From NCBI GenBank assembly GCA_031459935.1, contig JAVKHN010000002.1:62001-126000 (forward strand): a DNA stretch of 64,000 nt. Direction: 5' to 3'. The stretch is from Sysuimicrobium calidum. GTDB taxonomy: Bacteria; Sysuimicrobiota; Sysuimicrobiia; Sysuimicrobiales; Sysuimicrobiaceae. Shown here in pieces: positions 41,998 through 51,777 of the stretch; the stretch's first letter is position 1; each line of letters begins with the position of its first letter. Below the pieces are notes generated by a model. The model did no database searches and was not told the DNA's origin. It worked only from the letters and a program-made list of their open reading frames with translations. The position numbers were made by a program, and so were the translations under genes.

Positions 41998-42894
41998 ATG
42001 TCTGCCACCGCGGCTCGAAGGGCCCTCCCGGGGCCGTCTCCGGCCCCGGGAGGGTGGAGCTACGGGCAGCTGGCCCTCCGGCGCCTCCGCCGCCACCGGC
42101 TCGCCCAGGCGTCCGGGGCGGTGATCCTCCTGCTCGTGGCCGTCTCCGTGCTCGCACCCTGGATCACGCCGTACCGCTTCGATCAGATCGACCTCGCCAA
42201 CCGCCTCAGCCCGCCCAGCCGGAGCCACCTCCTCGGAACGGACGAGCTGGGACACGATGTGCTCACCCGGCTGCTGTACGCGGGTCGCGTCTCCCTCACG
42301 GTGGGCCTGAGCGTCGCGGTGGCCAGCGCGCTCGTGGGGACGGTGGTGGGGCTTCTGAGCGGGTTTTACGGCGGGTGGACGGATCAGCTCCTCATGCGGT
42401 TCGTGGATGTCATGCTCTCCATTCCCGATCTCCCCGTCCTCATCGTCCTCTCCCGGTACTTCGGGGGAGGTCTTGGGGGCATCATCCTGGTGCTGGTGGC
42501 CTTCGGCTGGATGGGGACCGCACGGCTGGTGCGGGCAGAGGTCCTGAGGCTCAAGAACCAGGAGTTCGTGGAGGCCGCCCGAGCCTTGGGCGCCTCCTCC
42601 ACCCGGATCATGGTTCGGCATCTGATACCCAACGCCCTGGGGCCTGTGATCGTCTCCGCCACTCTGAGCGTGGGGGGAGCCATCCTCACGGAGGCGGCCC
42701 TGTCGTTTCTGGGGATCGGGATCCAGCCGCCCACCCCCTCCTGGGGGAACATGCTGCAGAACGCCCAGGACTTCATCTGGCGGACCCCACTCCTGGCCCT
42801 CTGGCCGGGCCTTATGATCTTTGTGACGGTCCTGTGTTTCAACTTCTTCGGGGACGGTTTGCGGGATGCCCTGGACCCCAGGATGCGGGTGTGA
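41998..42894 (+). CDS. Oligopeptide-type ABC transporter permease (DppC-like)
   Basis: 298 residues. The N-terminal cytoplasmic tail is followed by a membrane helix (about 38-55), the HLLGTDELGHDVLTRLLYAGR loop that is diagnostic for DppC/OppC, and the EAA loop VEAARALGASSTRIMVRHLIPN. It pairs with the DppB-like protein. ATG 41998 follows GGGGGAGGGG. It ends FGDGLRDALDPRMRV as usual. Confidence 0.9.
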   Translation: MSATAARRALPGPSPAPGGWSYGQLALRRLRRHRLAQASGAVILLLVAVSVLAPWITPYRFDQIDLANRLSPPSRSHLLGTDELGHDVLTRLLYAGRVSLTVGLSVAVASALVGTVVGLLSGFYGGWTDQLLMRFVDVMLSIPDLPVLIVLSRYFGGGLGGIILVLVAFGWMGTARLVRAEVLRLKNQEFVEAARALGASSTRIMVRHLIPNALGPVIVSATLSVGGAILTEAALSFLGIGIQPPTPSWGNMLQNAQDFIWRTPLLALWPGLMIFVTVLCFNFFGDGLRDALDPRMRV

Positions 42895-42959
42895 AGGACT
42901 TCCGGGGGCAGGTGGCGAAATCCGGGCAGAGCGTGGAGCGAGCAGGGCGAGGTGAGCAG

Positions 42960-43997
42960 ATGGGAGAACCGCTCCTGTCCGTGCGAAATCTCAAAACATA
43001 CTTTTATACCGATGAAGGGGTCGTGAAGGCGGTGGACGGCCTCAGCTACGATCTCTATCCAGGGAAGACCGTGGGGATCGTGGGCGAGAGCGGGAGCGGC
43101 AAGAGCGTGCACGCCCTCTCCATCATGCGGCTCATCCCAAGTCCCCCGGGTAAGATCGTGGACGGCCAGATCCTCTTCCGGGGGCAGGACCTGCTGAGGC
43201 TGCCGGAGGAGCAGATGCGCCAGATCCGCGGCAACCGCATCGCCATGATCTTCCAGGAACCCATGACCTCCCTCAACCCCGTGCTCACCGTGGGCGAGCA
43301 GATCGCGGAAGCGGTGATGCTCCACCAGAGGCTGGATCGCCGGGCTGCCTGGGAGCGGGCCATCGAGATGCTGGAGAAGGTGAAGATCCCTTCCGCCCGG
43401 GAGCGGGTCCGGGACTACCCCCACCAGTTCAGCGGAGGGATGCGTCAGCGGGTGATGATCGCCATGGCCCTCTCCTGCAATCCCGACATCCTCATTGCGG
43501 ACGAGCCCACCACCGCCCTGGACGTCACCATCCAGGCCCAGATCCTGGACCTCATGCGGGAGCTGCAGAGGGAGTTCGGGATGGCCATCATCCTCATCAC
43601 CCACAACCTGGGGGTGGTGGCGGAGATGTGCGACGACGTGGTGGTGATGTACGCGGGCAAGGCGGTGGAGCACGCGGACGTGTACCGGACCTTCAAGGAG
43701 CCCAAGCACCCCTACACGTGGGGGCTATTGCAGTCCATCCCCAAGCTCTCGGAGCGGACGGACCGTCTGGTGCCCATCGAGGGGCAGCCTCCGAGCCTCA
43801 TCGATCTGCCCCCGGGGTGCACGTTCGCACCCCGGTGCCCCTTCGCCATGGAGGTCTGCACGCAGGCGGATCCGCCGGACCACGCGGTGGGAGCGGACCA
43901 CACGGCGAAGTGCTACCTCTACAGCGAGCACGTCACGGAGGAGGACCGGCGGGCGGCGGCTCAGGCGGGGCTGTTGGCGAGCACCCGGGGAGTCTAG
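42960..43997 (+). CDS. Oligopeptide-type ABC transporter ATPase (DppD-like)
   Basis: 345-residue ABC ATPase: Walker A GESGSGKS, Q-loop FQEPMTSLNP, signature FSGGMRQRV, Walker B LIADEPTTALD and THNLG. The C-terminal oligopeptide-transporter extension has PPGCTFAPRCPFAMEVC, whose cysteines bind an Fe-S cluster or zinc in relatives. ATG 42960 follows a GAGGTGAG site. It works with the DppF-like partner as a heterodimer. Confidence 0.9.
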   Translation: MGEPLLSVRNLKTYFYTDEGVVKAVDGLSYDLYPGKTVGIVGESGSGKSVHALSIMRLIPSPPGKIVDGQILFRGQDLLRLPEEQMRQIRGNRIAMIFQEPMTSLNPVLTVGEQIAEAVMLHQRLDRRAAWERAIEMLEKVKIPSARERVRDYPHQFSGGMRQRVMIAMALSCNPDILIADEPTTALDVTIQAQILDLMRELQREFGMAIILITHNLGVVAEMCDDVVVMYAGKAVEHADVYRTFKEPKHPYTWGLLQSIPKLSERTDRLVPIEGQPPSLIDLPPGCTFAPRCPFAMEVCTQADPPDHAVGADHTAKCYLYSEHVTEEDRRAAAQAGLLASTRGV

Positions 43998-44008
43998 GAG
44001 GAGACCCC

Positions 44009-45079
<1,071 letters not shown>

Positions 45080-45107
45080 GGGAGAGGCAGGCCAAGGGTG
45101 GTTCGGA

Positions 45108-45136
45108 TTGTTGGGGCGTGCCCCTCCGGGTATAAT
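45108..45136 (+). promoter_or_regulatory. Promoter of the adenosine deaminase gene
   Basis: -35 TTGTTG (45108-45113), 17-base spacer and consensus -10 TATAAT (45131-45136). The spacer begins with the inverted repeat GGGGC-GT-GCCCC (45113-45124), which could be an operator or the stem of a dppF terminator. The transcript would have a leader of about 26 bases with a GGGAGGC ribosome site. Confidence 0.6.
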
Positions 45137-45168
45137 GCAGCCAGCTGGCATCGGTGGGAGGCAGCCCC

Positions 45169-46176
45169 ATGGTGGAGGGCGTTCCGGAACGGGCCATTGC
45201 GGATCTCCCGAAGGTCGAGCTCCACGTGCACCTGGAGACCTCTCTGCGTCTGCGGACCCTCGCGGAACGTGCCCGCGTGGACCCCATCTCCGAGCCTTAC
45301 CTGGTGAGCAACCCCAACCGGCACCACGGGTACGACCGGCTCCGTCGGCTGCGCTACGTGAGCCGGACGGGGAAGGTGCCCGACCACCTCTACAACCACG
45401 AGAACATCGCCACCATCACGTATGAGCTCCTGCAGGAGGCTGCCCGGCAGAACGTGCGGTACGTGGAGATCCGAGTGGGCGGCCGTCGCGGGTTCGTGCT
45501 GCTTGGCGTGCGGGGGATGCTGGAGGCGGTAGCAGAGGGGCAGCGGCGGGCCTACAGGGAGTTTGGCATTCACGCCCGTACCGTGGTGACCATCGTCCGG
45601 GAGCGGGGTCCGGAGGCGGCTGCGGAGGTGGCGGAGGTGGCGGCGGAGTGCGCCCGCAGTTGCGGGGTGGTGGGGATCGACATCGCGGGCGACGAGGAGA
45701 ACTTCCCGCCCATCCTCTTCAAGCGCACCTGCGAGATCGCCCGGGAGGCGGGGCTCGGCATCACGGTACACGCGGGGGAGTTTTCGGGGCCGGCCTCCAT
45801 CTGGACCGCCATCTACCAGCTGGGCGCCACCCGCATCGGCCACGGCTTTCGAGCTGCGGAGGATCCCCATCTCGTCGCTTACCTCCGGGACCACCGGATC
45901 ACCCTGGAGGTGTGCCCCACCAGCAACCTCCGGCTGGGTGTGGTACAGAGCCTCCGGGAACATCCCGTCCGGCGGCTGTACGCCGCGGGAGTTCCTGTGA
46001 CCATCAACACCGATGATCCCATGCTCCTGGGCACTTCCCTCACCCTGGAGCTCCGGAAGGTGAGCCGGGAGCTGGGATTCACCCTGGACGACCTCCGTCG
46101 CCTCATGCGGTTCGCCGCGGAGGCGGCCTTCGACCGCAGGACGGCCCTCGAAGCCTTCGGGGCAGCTGCCCGGTAG
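45169..46176 (+). CDS. Adenosine deaminase family protein
   Basis: 335-residue amidohydrolase. Zinc ligands are H19 and H21 in ELHVHLE, the H of VHAGEFSG, and the Asp pair of NTDDP. GHGFRAAEDP and CPTSNLRLGVV match the adenosine/adenine deaminase family. The usual HLHLDG(S/A) reads HVHLETS, which some paralogues (ADAL or adenine deaminase-like) also vary. It would convert (deoxy)adenosine, or possibly adenine or a modified nucleoside, to the inosine form. ATG 45169 follows GGGAGGC by 7 bases; GTG 45154 is upstream of that site. Confidence 0.82.
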   Translation: MVEGVPERAIADLPKVELHVHLETSLRLRTLAERARVDPISEPYLVSNPNRHHGYDRLRRLRYVSRTGKVPDHLYNHENIATITYELLQEAARQNVRYVEIRVGGRRGFVLLGVRGMLEAVAEGQRRAYREFGIHARTVVTIVRERGPEAAAEVAEVAAECARSCGVVGIDIAGDEENFPPILFKRTCEIAREAGLGITVHAGEFSGPASIWTAIYQLGATRIGHGFRAAEDPHLVAYLRDHRITLEVCPTSNLRLGVVQSLREHPVRRLYAAGVPVTINTDDPMLLGTSLTLELRKVSRELGFTLDDLRRLMRFAAEAAFDRRTALEAFGAAAR

Positions 46177-46208
46177 CGGGCCCCGCTGTTCCATCGGTCT
46201 TGGGAGTG

Positions 46209-46245
46209 GTATTCTGAGGAACAGTAGATGACCGACTGGTCAGTC
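46209..46245 (+). promoter_or_regulatory. TetR-type operator overlapping the start of the tetR-men operon
   Basis: A -10-like TATTCT lies at 46209-46214. Just downstream, GACCGACTGGTCAGTC (46230-46245) matches its reverse complement at 12 of 16 positions. It has the GACYGACYNGTC form common to TetR-family operators. It would let the TetR protein repress its own operon, including menFDBAE. Confidence 0.6.
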
Positions 46246-46872
46246 GAAGGTAGAACCGTGCGGCGGGCGGCGCTCGTGCTCCAGAAACATCAGACCCGGG
46301 CCCGGATCCTCGAGGCCGCCCGCCGCGTGTTCGCCCGGAAGGGCTATCACGGCACCCTCATGGAGGAGGTGGCCCGGGAGGCCGGGCTCTCCAAGGGAGC
46401 CTTATACTTCCACTTCTCCAGCAAGGAGGAACTCTTTTTGAGTCTTGTGGAGGAGGCGGGGGCGCAGCTCGCAGAGCGTGTGACCGCGGCCATCGCCGCT
46501 GCCCGGGGCGGGGAGGCGAAGGTGCGCGCGGCCCTAGGGGCGGCCGTAGAGGCCTTCGCGGAGAACGAGGATCTGACGCGTCTTGTGCTGGTGGAGTGGG
46601 TCGGGCTCAGCCCGGAGTTCGAGGAGAAGCGGTTCGCCCTGGAAACGGCCCTCGCCCGTCTGATCCAGACCTATCTTGAGGAGGCTATGGCGGAGGGGAG
46701 GATTCCGCCGCAAGACACGTCCCTTGCCGCCTTCGCCTGGCTGGGCGCGATCCGCGCGCTCGTGGTCCGGTGGCTCCACACCCACTACCCCGAGAGGCTG
46801 GTAGATCTCGTTCCGGCCCTCTCCGAGCTCCTCCTGCGCTCCGTGGGCTTCCGGCGGGAGGGGGAACCGTGA
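46228..46872 (+). CDS. TetR-family transcriptional regulator
   Basis: 214 residues (or 204 from GTG 46258). The N-terminal HTH is clear: ILEAARRVFARKGYHGTLMEEVAREAGLSKGALYFHFSSKEEL. The C-terminal ligand domain resembles TetR_C of fatty-acid/acyl-CoA-type regulators. The first ten codons from ATG 46228 fall on an operator-like palindrome and read MTDWSVEGRT, so the true start may be GTG 46258 (AAGG 8 bases upstream). The stop overlaps the menF GTG start, so the regulator is translated together with the menaquinone genes and probably controls them. Confidence 0.87.
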   Translation: MTDWSVEGRTVRRAALVLQKHQTRARILEAARRVFARKGYHGTLMEEVAREAGLSKGALYFHFSSKEELFLSLVEEAGAQLAERVTAAIAAARGGEAKVRAALGAAVEAFAENEDLTRLVLVEWVGLSPEFEEKRFALETALARLIQTYLEEAMAEGRIPPQDTSLAAFAWLGAIRALVVRWLHTHYPERLVDLVPALSELLLRSVGFRREGEP

Positions 46873-48257
46873 CGGGGGAGAAGGCCGCTCTGGATCGGGC
46901 GTTGGAAGCGGTCTTGGGAGAGCTCCACGCCGTAGCCCGCGGTGCGCGATCCAGTGGGACCCTCATGGTCCGCGTCCCGGCACCGGGTGCAGACCCTCTG
47001 GACCTTCTGGAGCGTACCTCAGGGGAGGCGTGCGACGCTTGGTTCTGGCGGTCGCCGGACGGACTCGCGTTTGCGGCCCTGGGGCACGCAAGGGAGATCC
47101 TGTACGTGGGGCCGGATCGGTTCTGGGAGCTCACCCGTGCCTGGCGCGAGGGCCTTGTGGGGTTGGCTCCCGATCTGCCCCTGACCCTGTGCGGATTCTC
47201 CTTCCATCCCGACGGTCCGCGTTCCGAAGCGTGGCGTCCCTACCCCGCCGGGGTGCTCCTCCTGCCGCGGCTGCTCCTCGTGCGCTCGAAAACCGCTGCC
47301 GCTACCCTCCTGCTGACTTTCCTGGCTGGAGAGGCCCCGGACGCGGTGCTCTGTGACGTGACACGGTGGCTTGCCGGGTCCTCCTCCCCGTGGGACCTTC
47401 CTTCCGCCATGGAGGCCCACCCGGTGCCGGAGCCCGAGCGGTGGAAGAACCTGGTGCGGTGCGCGGCGGAGGCGGTTCGTGGGGGGGCGCTGCAGAAGGT
47501 GGTGCTGGCTCGGGCGATCCACCTCCGAGCAGGAGGGAGATTGGTGGCCCCACGGGTCCTCTCTGCGCTTTGCGCGCGCTATCGGGACTGCACGGTGTTC
47601 GGCGTGCGGAGGGCCGGCCGGTGGTTTCTGGGGGCCACCCCCGAACGGCTCTGTCGGGTGCGGGGGGGTGTGGTGGAGACCATGGCCCTGGCAGGGTCTG
47701 CTCCACGGGGCCGTTCGGAGGAAGAGGACCGGACCCTGGGGCGGGGCCTGCTCGAGAGCCGGAAGGATCGGGAAGAGCACCGGATCGTGGTGGAGTACGT
47801 GCGGGCTCGGCTCCAGCCCTTCACCGGAACCCTAGAGGTGACAGGCCCGGCCCTCCTGCGGACCGGGGCCGTCCAGCACCTCTACTCCCGTATCCGGGGA
47901 GAGCTCCGCAGACCCCTGCCGGCGCTGCAGCTCGCGGGTGTCCTCCACCCCACCCCCGCGGTGGCTGGACTTCCCCTGAACCAGGCCCTCCGGTGGATCG
48001 AGCAGGAGGGCCTGGACCGCGGGTGGTATGCAGGGGTCTTGGGCTGGATGGATGCGCGGGGGGAAGGAGAGCTCGTGGTGGGCATCCGATCTGCCCTGGT
48101 GGCCGGGCATGAGGCGTGGGTGTACGCGGGCTGCGGGATCCTCGCGGGTTCCGATCCCGAGCTGGAGTACGCGGAATCCGAGCTGAAGATGGGGCCAATG
48201 CTGGAGGCCCTGGCGGGGGCCTCCCCGAGTGCGGTCCCAGGAGGGGTGCAGGGGTGA
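46869..48257 (+). CDS. menF: Isochorismate synthase
   Basis: 462-residue chorismate-binding enzyme, first step of menaquinone synthesis. The C-terminal catalytic half holds LQKVVLARAIHL, FLGATPERL, ALAGSAPRG, SRKDREEHRIVVEYV, LHPTPAVAGLP and YAGCGILAGSDPELEYAE. GTG 46869 overlaps the tetR stop; GGAGGGGG precedes it. Order menF-menD-menB-menA-menE and the lack of entB or salicylate genes favour menaquinone over siderophore use. Confidence 0.9.
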   Translation: MTGEKAALDRALEAVLGELHAVARGARSSGTLMVRVPAPGADPLDLLERTSGEACDAWFWRSPDGLAFAALGHAREILYVGPDRFWELTRAWREGLVGLAPDLPLTLCGFSFHPDGPRSEAWRPYPAGVLLLPRLLLVRSKTAAATLLLTFLAGEAPDAVLCDVTRWLAGSSSPWDLPSAMEAHPVPEPERWKNLVRCAAEAVRGGALQKVVLARAIHLRAGGRLVAPRVLSALCARYRDCTVFGVRRAGRWFLGATPERLCRVRGGVVETMALAGSAPRGRSEEEDRTLGRGLLESRKDREEHRIVVEYVRARLQPFTGTLEVTGPALLRTGAVQHLYSRIRGELRRPLPALQLAGVLHPTPAVAGLPLNQALRWIEQEGLDRGWYAGVLGWMDARGEGELVVGIRSALVAGHEAWVYAGCGILAGSDPELEYAESELKMGPMLEALAGASPSAVPGGVQG

Positions 48258-50032
48258 AGGCCGCGGAGGTCGCGACCTACGCCTTCGTCCGGGCCTTCCT
48301 CGACGAGCTGGTTCGAGGAGGGGTTCGGCACCTGTGCCTGTGCCCTGGATCCCGTTCCACCCCCCTCGCCCTCCTGGCGGCGCGGCATCCCCTGCTGCGG
48401 GTGTGGGTGCACCTGGACGAGCGCAGCTGCGCCTTCTTCGCCCTGGGAATGGCGAAGGCCCTGCGGGCACCCGTGGCGCTGCTGAGCACCTCCGGCACCG
48501 CGGCCGCCAACTTCCTCCCCGGGGTGGTGGAGGCTCGCTACGCGCACGTGCCTCTCGTGGTGCTCACCGCGGATCGCCCCCATGAGCTGCGGGACTGCGG
48601 AGCCAACCAGACCATCGATCAGGTGCACCTGTACGGCCGTCATGTGAAGTGGTTTGCCGATCTCCCCCTTCCCGAACAAGGCCCCTCGGCTCTCCGGTAC
48701 GCGCGGTCCGTGGCCGCCCGTTGCGTGGAACAGGCCACTGCACCACCTCCCGGGCCCGTGCACGTGAACGTGCCGTTGCGGGAACCGCTCCTGCCCGCTC
48801 CAGCGCCGGAATCGGAGTCCGAGGAGCCGCCCGCCTGGCGCCGCCACGGGCCGTACACGCGTCTATTGCCCTCCCGGATCCTCCCCGATCCGGGTGCCCT
48901 CTCGGAGGTGGCGCGCGCGCTCGCGGGGCGAGCGCGAGGCCTGGTGGTCTGCGGTCCGGAGGATCACTCCCCCTTCTCCCGGGCGGTCATAGAGCTCTCA
49001 GGCGCGCTCCAGTTCCCCGTCCTGGCGGATCCCCTCTCCCAGGTGCGGTGCGGGGAACACCCTCTCGGGCTCGTGGTGGACACCTACGACGCGTTCCTCC
49101 GGGTGGAGGACCTGTGGGATGCCCTGCGGCCGGAGGTGGTCCTGCGGTTTGGTGCCGCTCCTACCTCCAAGTCGCTTCTGCGCTTCCTCGCGCACCACGC
49201 GGATGTGCCCCAGATCTTCGTGGGCCCAGAAGGCCCCTTGGATCCGGATCGGGTGGTCTCGCACTTCGTGCGGGCCGACCCCACGGCCTTCTGCGAAGCC
49301 CTCCTGCAGACGCTCCCTCCGAGGCCTCATGCGGGCGGCTGGCTCCGGCGGTGGCAGGAGATCAACCGCGTGGCCCGGGAAACCCTGGACCGAGCCGTGG
49401 GGTCCGTGGAGGAACCCTTTGAAGCCCGGGTGTTCCGGGAGCTCGCGGAGCTAATTCCGGAGGACACGCTCCTGTACGCGGGGAACAGCATGCCCGTGCG
49501 GGATCTCGATGGGTTCTTCCCCGCCCTGCGGCGCCGGATCCGGTTCCTCGGCAACCGGGGTGCGAGCGGCATCGACGGGGTCGTCAGCAGCGCCCTGGGG
49601 GCCGCCGCGGTCCACCCCGGCCCCGTGGTGCTCGTCCTCGGGGATCTCTCCTTCTACCACGATCTGAACGGTCTGTTTGCCGCGTACCGGTACGAGCTGT
49701 CCGTCCTCGTGGTACTGTTGCACAACGACGGGGGAGGGATCTTCTCCTTCCTTCCCCACACCACCCTCGAGCGGTCCGAGTTCGAACTCCTCTTCGGGAC
49801 TCCGCACGGCCTGGACTTCCGGCCCGCGGTGGAGATGTACGGGGGCACCTACGTGCGCCCCGAGGGGTGGGAGTCCTTCCGCCACGCGGTTCGGGAGGGC
49901 CTCCTCCATGGAGGCCTGCGGGTGGTGGAGGTCCGCACGGATCGGGCGCGCAACGCGGAGCTCCACCGGCGGGCGTGGGCGGAGGTCCGTTCTGCCCTTG
50001 TTTCCCGTTTCGCCCAACTCCTCGCCACGTGA
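48254..50032 (+). CDS. menD: SEPHCHC synthase (2-succinyl-5-enolpyruvyl-6-hydroxy-3-cyclohexene-1-carboxylate synthase)
   Basis: 592-residue TPP enzyme adding succinic semialdehyde-TPP to isochorismate. CPGSRSTPLALLAARHP at about residues 31-47, LSTSGTAAANFLPGVVEA, LTADRPHELRDCGANQTIDQ and the TPP/Mg motif GDLSFYHDLNGL are all family hallmarks. The GTG start overlaps the menF stop (GTGA). Length is standard. Confidence 0.93.
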   Translation: MKAAEVATYAFVRAFLDELVRGGVRHLCLCPGSRSTPLALLAARHPLLRVWVHLDERSCAFFALGMAKALRAPVALLSTSGTAAANFLPGVVEARYAHVPLVVLTADRPHELRDCGANQTIDQVHLYGRHVKWFADLPLPEQGPSALRYARSVAARCVEQATAPPPGPVHVNVPLREPLLPAPAPESESEEPPAWRRHGPYTRLLPSRILPDPGALSEVARALAGRARGLVVCGPEDHSPFSRAVIELSGALQFPVLADPLSQVRCGEHPLGLVVDTYDAFLRVEDLWDALRPEVVLRFGAAPTSKSLLRFLAHHADVPQIFVGPEGPLDPDRVVSHFVRADPTAFCEALLQTLPPRPHAGGWLRRWQEINRVARETLDRAVGSVEEPFEARVFRELAELIPEDTLLYAGNSMPVRDLDGFFPALRRRIRFLGNRGASGIDGVVSSALGAAAVHPGPVVLVLGDLSFYHDLNGLFAAYRYELSVLVVLLHNDGGGIFSFLPHTTLERSEFELLFGTPHGLDFRPAVEMYGGTYVRPEGWESFRHAVREGLLHGGLRVVEVRTDRARNAELHRRAWAEVRSALVSRFAQLLAT

Positions 50033-50041
50033 GGTGAACGG

Positions 50042-50872
50042 ATGCGCATCGCGTGGAAGATGGTCCGGGAGTACACGGATGTCCTCTACGAACACGGGCT
50101 GGAGGACGCGGTGGGGATCGCGAAGATCACCATCAACCGGCCAGAGGTGCGCAACGCCTTCCGGCCGGAGACGGTCATGGAGATGATCGACGCCTTCAGC
50201 CACGCCCGGGACGACGCCTCCGTGGGCGTGGTGCTGCTCACGGGCGCGGGCAGGGAGGCGTTCTGCTCCGGCGGGGACCAGCGGGTGCGGGGGCATGGGG
50301 GCTACGTGGGGGCAGACCGGATCCCCCGCCTCAACGTGCTGGACCTCCAGCGGCTCATCCGGATCCTCCCCAAGCCCGTCATCGCCCTCGTGGCGGGGTA
50401 CGCCATCGGCGGCGGCAACGTGCTGGCCACAGTGTGCGACCTCACCATCGCCGCGGACAATGCCGTCTTCGGCCAGACGGGGCCCCGGGTGGGAAGCTTC
50501 GATGCAGGCTACGGCTCCACGTACCTGGCCCGGATCGTGGGTCACAAGAAGGCGCGGGAGATCTGGTACCTGTGCCGCCAGTACACCGCCTGGCAGGCCC
50601 TGGAGATGGGGCTCGTGAACGCGGTGGTACCCGTGGAGCTGTTGGAGGAGGAGGGGGTGCGGTGGGCGCGGGAGATCCTGGAAAAGAGCCCCCTGGCGGT
50701 CCGGCTGCTCAAGGCGGCCTTCAACGCGGACACGGACGGGCTCGCGGGGTTGCAGCAGCTGGGTGGGGACGCCACGCTTCTCTACTACCTCACGGACGAG
50801 GCGAAGGAGGGTCGGGACGCCTTTCTGCAGAAGCGCAAGCCCGACTTCTCCAAATTCCCCCGGTTCCCCTGA
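50042..50872 (+). CDS. menB: 1,4-dihydroxy-2-naphthoyl-CoA synthase
   Basis: 276-residue crotonase-fold enzyme that closes the naphthoquinone ring from o-succinylbenzoyl-CoA. AFCSGGDQRVRGHGGYVG near residue 77, VAGYAIGGGNVLATVCDLTIAADNAVFGQTGPRVGSFDAGYG and KPDFSKFPRFP at the end are characteristic. ATG 50042 follows GAGGTGAAC. The bicarbonate/Asp region GQTGPRVGSFD is intact. Confidence 0.95.
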   Translation: MRIAWKMVREYTDVLYEHGLEDAVGIAKITINRPEVRNAFRPETVMEMIDAFSHARDDASVGVVLLTGAGREAFCSGGDQRVRGHGGYVGADRIPRLNVLDLQRLIRILPKPVIALVAGYAIGGGNVLATVCDLTIAADNAVFGQTGPRVGSFDAGYGSTYLARIVGHKKAREIWYLCRQYTAWQALEMGLVNAVVPVELLEEEGVRWAREILEKSPLAVRLLKAAFNADTDGLAGLQQLGGDATLLYYLTDEAKEGRDAFLQKRKPDFSKFPRFP

Positions 50873-50877
50873 GGACC

Positions 50878-51777
50878 ATGTCGGAAGCCACCCTCACGGT
50901 CCCCAGCGGTCTCCGCCGATGGATCCTGGCGGCCCGGCCCGCCACCCTGCCCGCGGCCATCGCCCCGGTTCTCGTGGGCAGCGCCACCGCGGCCCAGCTG
51001 GGCGCCTTTCACCCTCCCGCGGCGCTGGCCTCCCTGTGGGTGGCTCTGTGCCTCCAGATCGGCACCAACCTCGCCAACGACGTCTGCGACTTCCTCCGCG
51101 GCTCCGATCCGCCCCACCGCCTGGGCCCTCCCCGGGTCACGGCTGCGGGGCTTTTGAGTCCGCGCCAGGTGTTCCTGGGCGCTTACGCGGCGTTTGGGCT
51201 GGCCGCCCTGGGCGGCCTGTACCTCGTGGCCCTGCGGGGGTGGGTCCTGGTGCTGGTGGGTGTGGCCTGTATCCTCGCGGGCCTGCTGTACACCGCGGGT
51301 CCCATCCCTCTCGGCTACCGGGGGCTAGGGGACCTGCTGGTCTTCGTCTTCTTCGGGCTCGTGGCCGTGGTGGGGACGGACTACGTGCAGACAGGAGTCC
51401 TGCGGGCCCGGCCCGTGGCCGCCGCCATCCCCGTGGGATTCCTGTGCACCGCCATCCTCGTGGTGAACAACCTCCGGGATCTGGAGACGGACCGGGAAGC
51501 CGAAAAGCGAACCCTGGCCGTACGCCTCGGCCGCACGGGCACCCGGGTCGAGTACCTGCTGTGCCTGCTCGGAACCTTCGCAGCACCCGGGTGGATGCGC
51601 GCCTTCGGCTGGCTGGGGGAGTTCTACTGGCTTCCCTGGCTCGCCCTCCCGTGGGCCGCATCCCTCGTCCACTTCGTGTGGACTCAGGAGGGAGCGGCCT
51701 TGAACCACGCCCTGCGCGGTACCGCGCGGCTGCACTTGTTGCACGCGGCGCTGTTGGGGGCCGCGCTCCTGGCATGA
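50878..51777 (+). CDS. menA: 1,4-dihydroxy-2-naphthoate polyprenyltransferase
   Basis: 299-residue membrane prenyltransferase of the UbiA superfamily with about nine membrane helices. The first Asp-rich motif is NLANDVCDFLRGSD (about residues 62-75), the second NNLRDLETDREAEKRTLAVRLG. It attaches the isoprenoid side chain in the membrane, giving demethylmenaquinone. GAGG closely precedes ATG 50878; the stop overlaps the menE start (ATGA). Confidence 0.92.
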   Translation: MSEATLTVPSGLRRWILAARPATLPAAIAPVLVGSATAAQLGAFHPPAALASLWVALCLQIGTNLANDVCDFLRGSDPPHRLGPPRVTAAGLLSPRQVFLGAYAAFGLAALGGLYLVALRGWVLVLVGVACILAGLLYTAGPIPLGYRGLGDLLVFVFFGLVAVVGTDYVQTGVLRARPVAAAIPVGFLCTAILVVNNLRDLETDREAEKRTLAVRLGRTGTRVEYLLCLLGTFAAPGWMRAFGWLGEFYWLPWLALPWAASLVHFVWTQEGAALNHALRGTARLHLLHAALLGAALLA

